A DNA stretch of 7,898 bases from NCBI GenBank assembly GCA_017543805.1, contig JAFYFK010000044.1, positions 1 to 7,898 of the forward strand. Direction: 5' to 3'. The position numbers were made by a program, and so were the translations under genes. Under the pieces are notes generated by a model. The model saw only the letters and a program-made list of their open reading frames with translations, was not told the origin of the DNA and searched no databases. This document shows, piece by piece, positions 5,868 through 7,898 of the stretch; positions within the stretch are counted from its first letter, which is position 1; each line of letters begins with the position of its first letter. Source of the stretch: Bacillota bacterium (lineage in GTDB: Bacteria > Bacillota > Clostridia > Peptostreptococcales > Anaerovoracaceae).

Positions 5868-7337
5868 TTATGCAAGCTTTGCAGACATCTTGCTGGCATT
5901 CTTCGCTTTGCTGAGGAAGAGCGCAAGGCAAGCTACCGCAAAGATGATGCCGACCGGATAGCCGACCGCGGCGTTGTTCTTGAAGAACGGGATCAGGCCC
6001 ATGCATTCGCCTGCCATCATGAAGTAGGTCATGGAGACCGCGCTCATGAAGGTAGCCGGAACTGCGCAAATCCAGTAGTTCTTCTTATTCTGCGCAAGGT
6101 ACATAGCACCTGCCCAGAGGACGATCATAGCCAGCGTCTGGTTGGACCAGGAGAAATATCTCCAAATGATCTGATAGTCGATGAAGCCGAGCGTATTGCC
6201 GAAGCCGAGGACAGCGCCTACTCCCAGTACAGGGATGCACAGCGCAAGTCTGGTCTGCCACTTGCCCATATCGAGCTTGAACCAGTCCGCGATGGTAAGA
6301 CGTGCGGAACGGAACGCGGTATCGCCGGATGTAATCGGGCAGGCGATGACGCCGAGCATAGCCAGGATGGTACCGACCTTGCCCATTGTCATGGTGCAGA
6401 TGGTGTAGACGGTGTTGGCGTTTCCGCCCTTCATCTCAGCAAGCTGGGCAACACCAAGCAGGGTAACGCCGGCGAATGCCCAGATCAGAGCGATGATGCC
6501 TTCAGCTACCATTGCGCCGTAGAAGACGAAGTGGCCCTGGCGCTCACTCTTGAGGCAGCGCGCCATCAGCGGGGACTGCGTAGCGTGGAATCCGGAGATA
6601 GCGCCGCAGGCGACCGTGATGAACATGAATGCCCAGATCGGAGTTCCTGCCGGATGGAGATTCTTGAAGTTGTCCCAGATCTCCAGGGTCGGCTGACCGC
6701 TGGTCAGCGTTCCGAAGCAGACACCAATAGCCATGATGATGAGGCAGATGCCGAATACCGGATAGATCCTGCCGATGACCTTGTCTACAGAAATGAAGGT
6801 CGCGATGAAATAATAAATAAGAATGATTGCGAGCCAGAACGTTGTCTGGAGCACGATCCCGGAAGCTCCGCTGTTCTTGAACAGTGTGACGAGCAGTCCG
6901 GCGGGGCCGACAGCAAATACAGTACCGACCATGATAAGAAGGATTACGGAGAACACGCGCATAACGTTCTTCATGGTTCCGCCGAGGTAAATGCCTGTGA
7001 CCTCAGAGATGGACGCACCGTTGTTGCGCTCGGAGAGCATACCCGCGAAATAATCGTGGACAGCGCCCGCAAACACGGTACCAAAGGTGATCCAAAGAAA
7101 TACGACCGGACCCCACATTGCGCCGGAGAGAGCGCCGAAGATAGGGCCAAGGCCTGCGATGTTAAGAAGCTGGATAAGGAAAAGCTTCCACTGCGGCATA
7201 ACAACATAGTCAACGCCGTCGTTGATTGCGACAGCCGGGGTCTCCCGGTCGTCAGGGCTGAAAATGTTGTCAACGAGTTTGCCGTAGGTTAGGTATCCAA
7301 CAATCAGAATCGCTAAGCAAATCAAGAAACTGATCAT
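5868..7337 (-). CDS. cstA: CstA-family (carbon starvation protein A) membrane transporter
   Basis: This 489-residue integral membrane protein belongs to the CstA family. E. coli members CstA and BtsT import pyruvate, and CstA has also been linked to peptide uptake. A dozen or more hydrophobic segments run through the whole length. Family-type segments are NDGVDYVVMPQWKLF (39-53), NIAGLGPIFGAL (59-70) with the following GAMWGP (72-77), FAGAVHDYF (89-97), ERNNGASI (103-110) and SGFHATQSPLMARCL (248-262). It is well short of the roughly 700-residue E. coli proteins, lacking their extra C-terminal part, but is of the length I expect for Firmicute members. The start is fixed by AGGAGGA just upstream of ATG 7337. 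A terminator-like hairpin at each end makes it probably monocistronic. The exact substrate cannot be read from the sequence. Confidence 0.92.
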   Translation of the reverse strand: MISFLICLAILIVGYLTYGKLVDNIFSPDDRETPAVAINDGVDYVVMPQWKLFLIQLLNIAGLGPIFGALSGAMWGPVVFLWITFGTVFAGAVHDYFAGMLSERNNGASISEVTGIYLGGTMKNVMRVFSVILLIMVGTVFAVGPAGLLVTLFKNSGASGIVLQTTFWLAIILIYYFIATFISVDKVIGRIYPVFGICLIIMAIGVCFGTLTSGQPTLEIWDNFKNLHPAGTPIWAFMFITVACGAISGFHATQSPLMARCLKSERQGHFVFYGAMVAEGIIALIWAFAGVTLLGVAQLAEMKGGNANTVYTICTMTMGKVGTILAMLGVIACPITSGDTAFRSARLTIADWFKLDMGKWQTRLALCIPVLGVGAVLGFGNTLGFIDYQIIWRYFSWSNQTLAMIVLWAGAMYLAQNKKNYWICAVPATFMSAVSMTYFMMAGECMGLIPFFKNNAAVGYPVGIIFAVACLALFLSKAKNASKMSAKLA

Positions 7338-7360
7338 AACTGATTCCTCCTACTTTATAT

Positions 7361-7417
7361 AAAAACATAAAAACCGGCGGGCATTTTATAAAAATGTGTT
7401 CTCTGAACCCGCCGGTT
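7361..7417 (-). terminator. Composite hairpin with U-tract between the MaoC-type gene and cstA
   Basis: On the minus strand AACCGGCGGG (7417-7408) pairs perfectly with CCCGCCGGTT (7381-7372). A second hairpin, CATTTT-TAT-AAAATG (7396-7382), stacks directly on the inner end of this stem, leaving an 11-base bulge (7407-7397) on one side. The T-run continues past the stem (7373-7369), and after ATG there are five more T (7365-7361). It can terminate transcripts of the hydratase gene. It also lies at the predicted start of the cstA transcript, so it may act as a leader structure or attenuator. Confidence 0.75.
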
Positions 7418-7420
7418 GTT

Positions 7421-7448
7421 ATTATAGTTCCTTTTCCAGAATAATCAA
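7421..7448 (-). promoter_or_regulatory. Promoter candidate for cstA
   Basis: On the minus strand a -35-like TTGATT (7448-7443) and a perfect TATAAT (7426-7421) are 16 bp apart. The start would be near 7416-7414, at or one to three bases inside the long stem at 7417-7408. Downstream of the hairpin, the only A/T-rich box (TATAAA, next to the Shine-Dalgarno) would start transcription inside the ribosome binding site, so this upstream promoter is the best candidate. Confidence 0.6.
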
Positions 7449-7452
7449 GGGT

Positions 7453-7481
7453 ATTGCTTCCAATTTTCTAAAGGAAGCGAT
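7453..7481. repeat. Inverted repeat upstream of the cstA promoter, possible operator
   Basis: ATTGCTTCC (7453-7461) and GGAAGCGAT (7473-7481) form nine pairs, one of them T-G, around an 11-base A/T-rich spacer; the core GCTTCC/GGAAGC is perfect. It lies between the stop of the hydratase gene and the cstA -35 box, centred about 50 bases upstream of the predicted start, where an activator or repressor could bind. No T-run follows it on the minus strand, so it is not a terminator. Confidence 0.4.
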
Positions 7482-7487
7482 TTCAGA

Positions 7488-7898
7488 TCATTTCCACTCG
7501 AACTCGCCTCTGTCGAGGATCTTCTTTCCGGTGGTCTTGTTGACAAAGCGGAAGTAAGCCTTGCCCTCTTCCATCTTCCAGATCTGAAGCTCCACCGGAG
7601 TATCCGGCAGCACAGGGGAAGTCATCTGCACCGCGATGCGTGTGACTCTTTCCGGTTCGCCGGGAATGAGCGCGTCGATGGCCATTCTGCAGGCAAAGCC
7701 CATGGAGCAGAGCCCCTGAAGGATGGGGCCGGGCAGGCCGCCGCCCTTTGCGTATTCGGGATCGACGTGAATGAGGTTGGTATCGCCGGTCAGCCTGTAG
7801 TAAAGGTTCTGTACCGGGCTGATGTAGTCCTCGAGCACAAAGTCCGGCTCTCTTTCCGGAATGACCACGCTGCTCTTGGGCATGGGCTTTCCGCCGTA
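7488..7898 (-). CDS. MaoC/hydratase-2 family protein (hot-dog fold), 5' end outside the window
   Basis: The family hydrates trans-2-enoyl-CoA to (R)-3-hydroxyacyl-CoA, or runs the reverse dehydration. The C-terminal hot-dog domain is visible. Numbered from the Met at 7883, the signature is YRLTGDTNLIHVDP (29-42), with catalytic-type Asp34 and His39, followed by PILQGLCSMGFACR (53-66). In eukaryotic peroxisomal hydratase 2 the motif reads close to YRLSGDxNPLHID. The frame is open to the window edge (YGGKP precedes Met7883) and no Shine-Dalgarno precedes that Met. GG followed by AIPNRPPD-like sequence is the usual link between the two hot-dog halves, so the complete protein probably has about 280-300 residues. 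It ends with TGA at 7490-7488. Its physiological substrate is unknown; neighbouring cstA does not settle it. Confidence 0.88.
   Translation of the reverse strand, partial: YGGKPMPKSSVVIPEREPDFVLEDYISPVQNLYYRLTGDTNLIHVDPEYAKGGGLPGPILQGLCSMGFACRMAIDALIPGEPERVTRIAVQMTSPVLPDTPVELQIWKMEEGKAYFRFVNKTTGKKILDRGEFEWK

Noticed and set aside
6531..7292. A 253-codon plus-strand open frame opposite cstA
   Set aside because: The product is an implausible Asp/Glu/Arg-rich string complementary to hydrophobic transmembrane codons, with no ribosome binding site or promoter.
7338..7487. A classical metabolite riboswitch in the cstA leader
   Set aside because: The region holds one long hairpin with a stacked inner hairpin and none of the conserved cores I know (TPP, SAM, lysine, glycine, FMN, cobalamin or T-box). 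A simple terminator or leader hairpin fits better.
7881..7883. ATG at 7883 (minus) as the start of the MaoC-type gene
   Set aside because: The frame stays open to the edge with inter-domain-like residues and no Shine-Dalgarno precedes this Met. It could be a single-domain protein, but truncation by the window is more likely.

Overview
The window looks like chromosomal DNA from a fairly GC-rich anaerobic bacterium, most likely a Clostridia-type Firmicute. The support is purine-rich Shine-Dalgarno sequences (for example AGGAGGGG before the gene starting at 5777), TGC-TATAAT extended -10 boxes, short intergenic gaps, a tRNA gene with encoded CCA, and a MoxR/VWA gene pair of a type I associate with clostridia. 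Frequent ATA and AGG codons in a GC-rich background leave Synergistota-like lineages open, so the taxonomy is an inference. No transposase, phage gene, CRISPR array or rRNA gene is visible.

Layout. Positions 2-1537 (+) hold most of an IlvD/Edd-family dehydratase whose N-terminus lies off the left edge. A compact tRNA-Pro(CGG) unit follows (1544-1707, +), with its own promoter, the tRNA and an intrinsic terminator. A small unrecognised gene follows at 1751-2095 (+). It converges on, and overlaps by 4 bp at the stop codons, a three-gene minus-strand operon. In transcription order that operon encodes a two-helix membrane protein (5777-4758), a MoxR-type AAA+ ATPase (4742-3819) and a protein with a C-terminal VWA/MIDAS domain (3822-2092). 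Upstream of it on the same strand are a CstA-family transporter (7337-5868) and the C-terminal part of a MaoC/hydratase-2 protein (7898-7488), truncated by the right edge.

How the genes work together. The MoxR and VWA genes overlap as ATGA, which suggests translational coupling and a shared complex of the NorQ/NorD, CbbQ/CbbO or RavA/ViaA type. In those pairs the AAA+ ring and the MIDAS protein remodel or activate a client. The membrane protein, 15 nt upstream, is a plausible membrane anchor or partner. No client enzyme is visible, so the target is unknown. The dehydratase, CstA transporter and hydratase fit amino-acid, pyruvate or acyl-CoA metabolism, but nothing shows that they form one pathway.

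The least ordinary features are the MoxR-VWA-membrane operon, the Asn in place of Thr/Ser in the MoxR Walker A motif, and the two minus-strand intergenic regions. In both of these a TATAAT box sits directly upstream of a terminator-like hairpin with a U-tract, which is followed by the ribosome binding site of the next gene.
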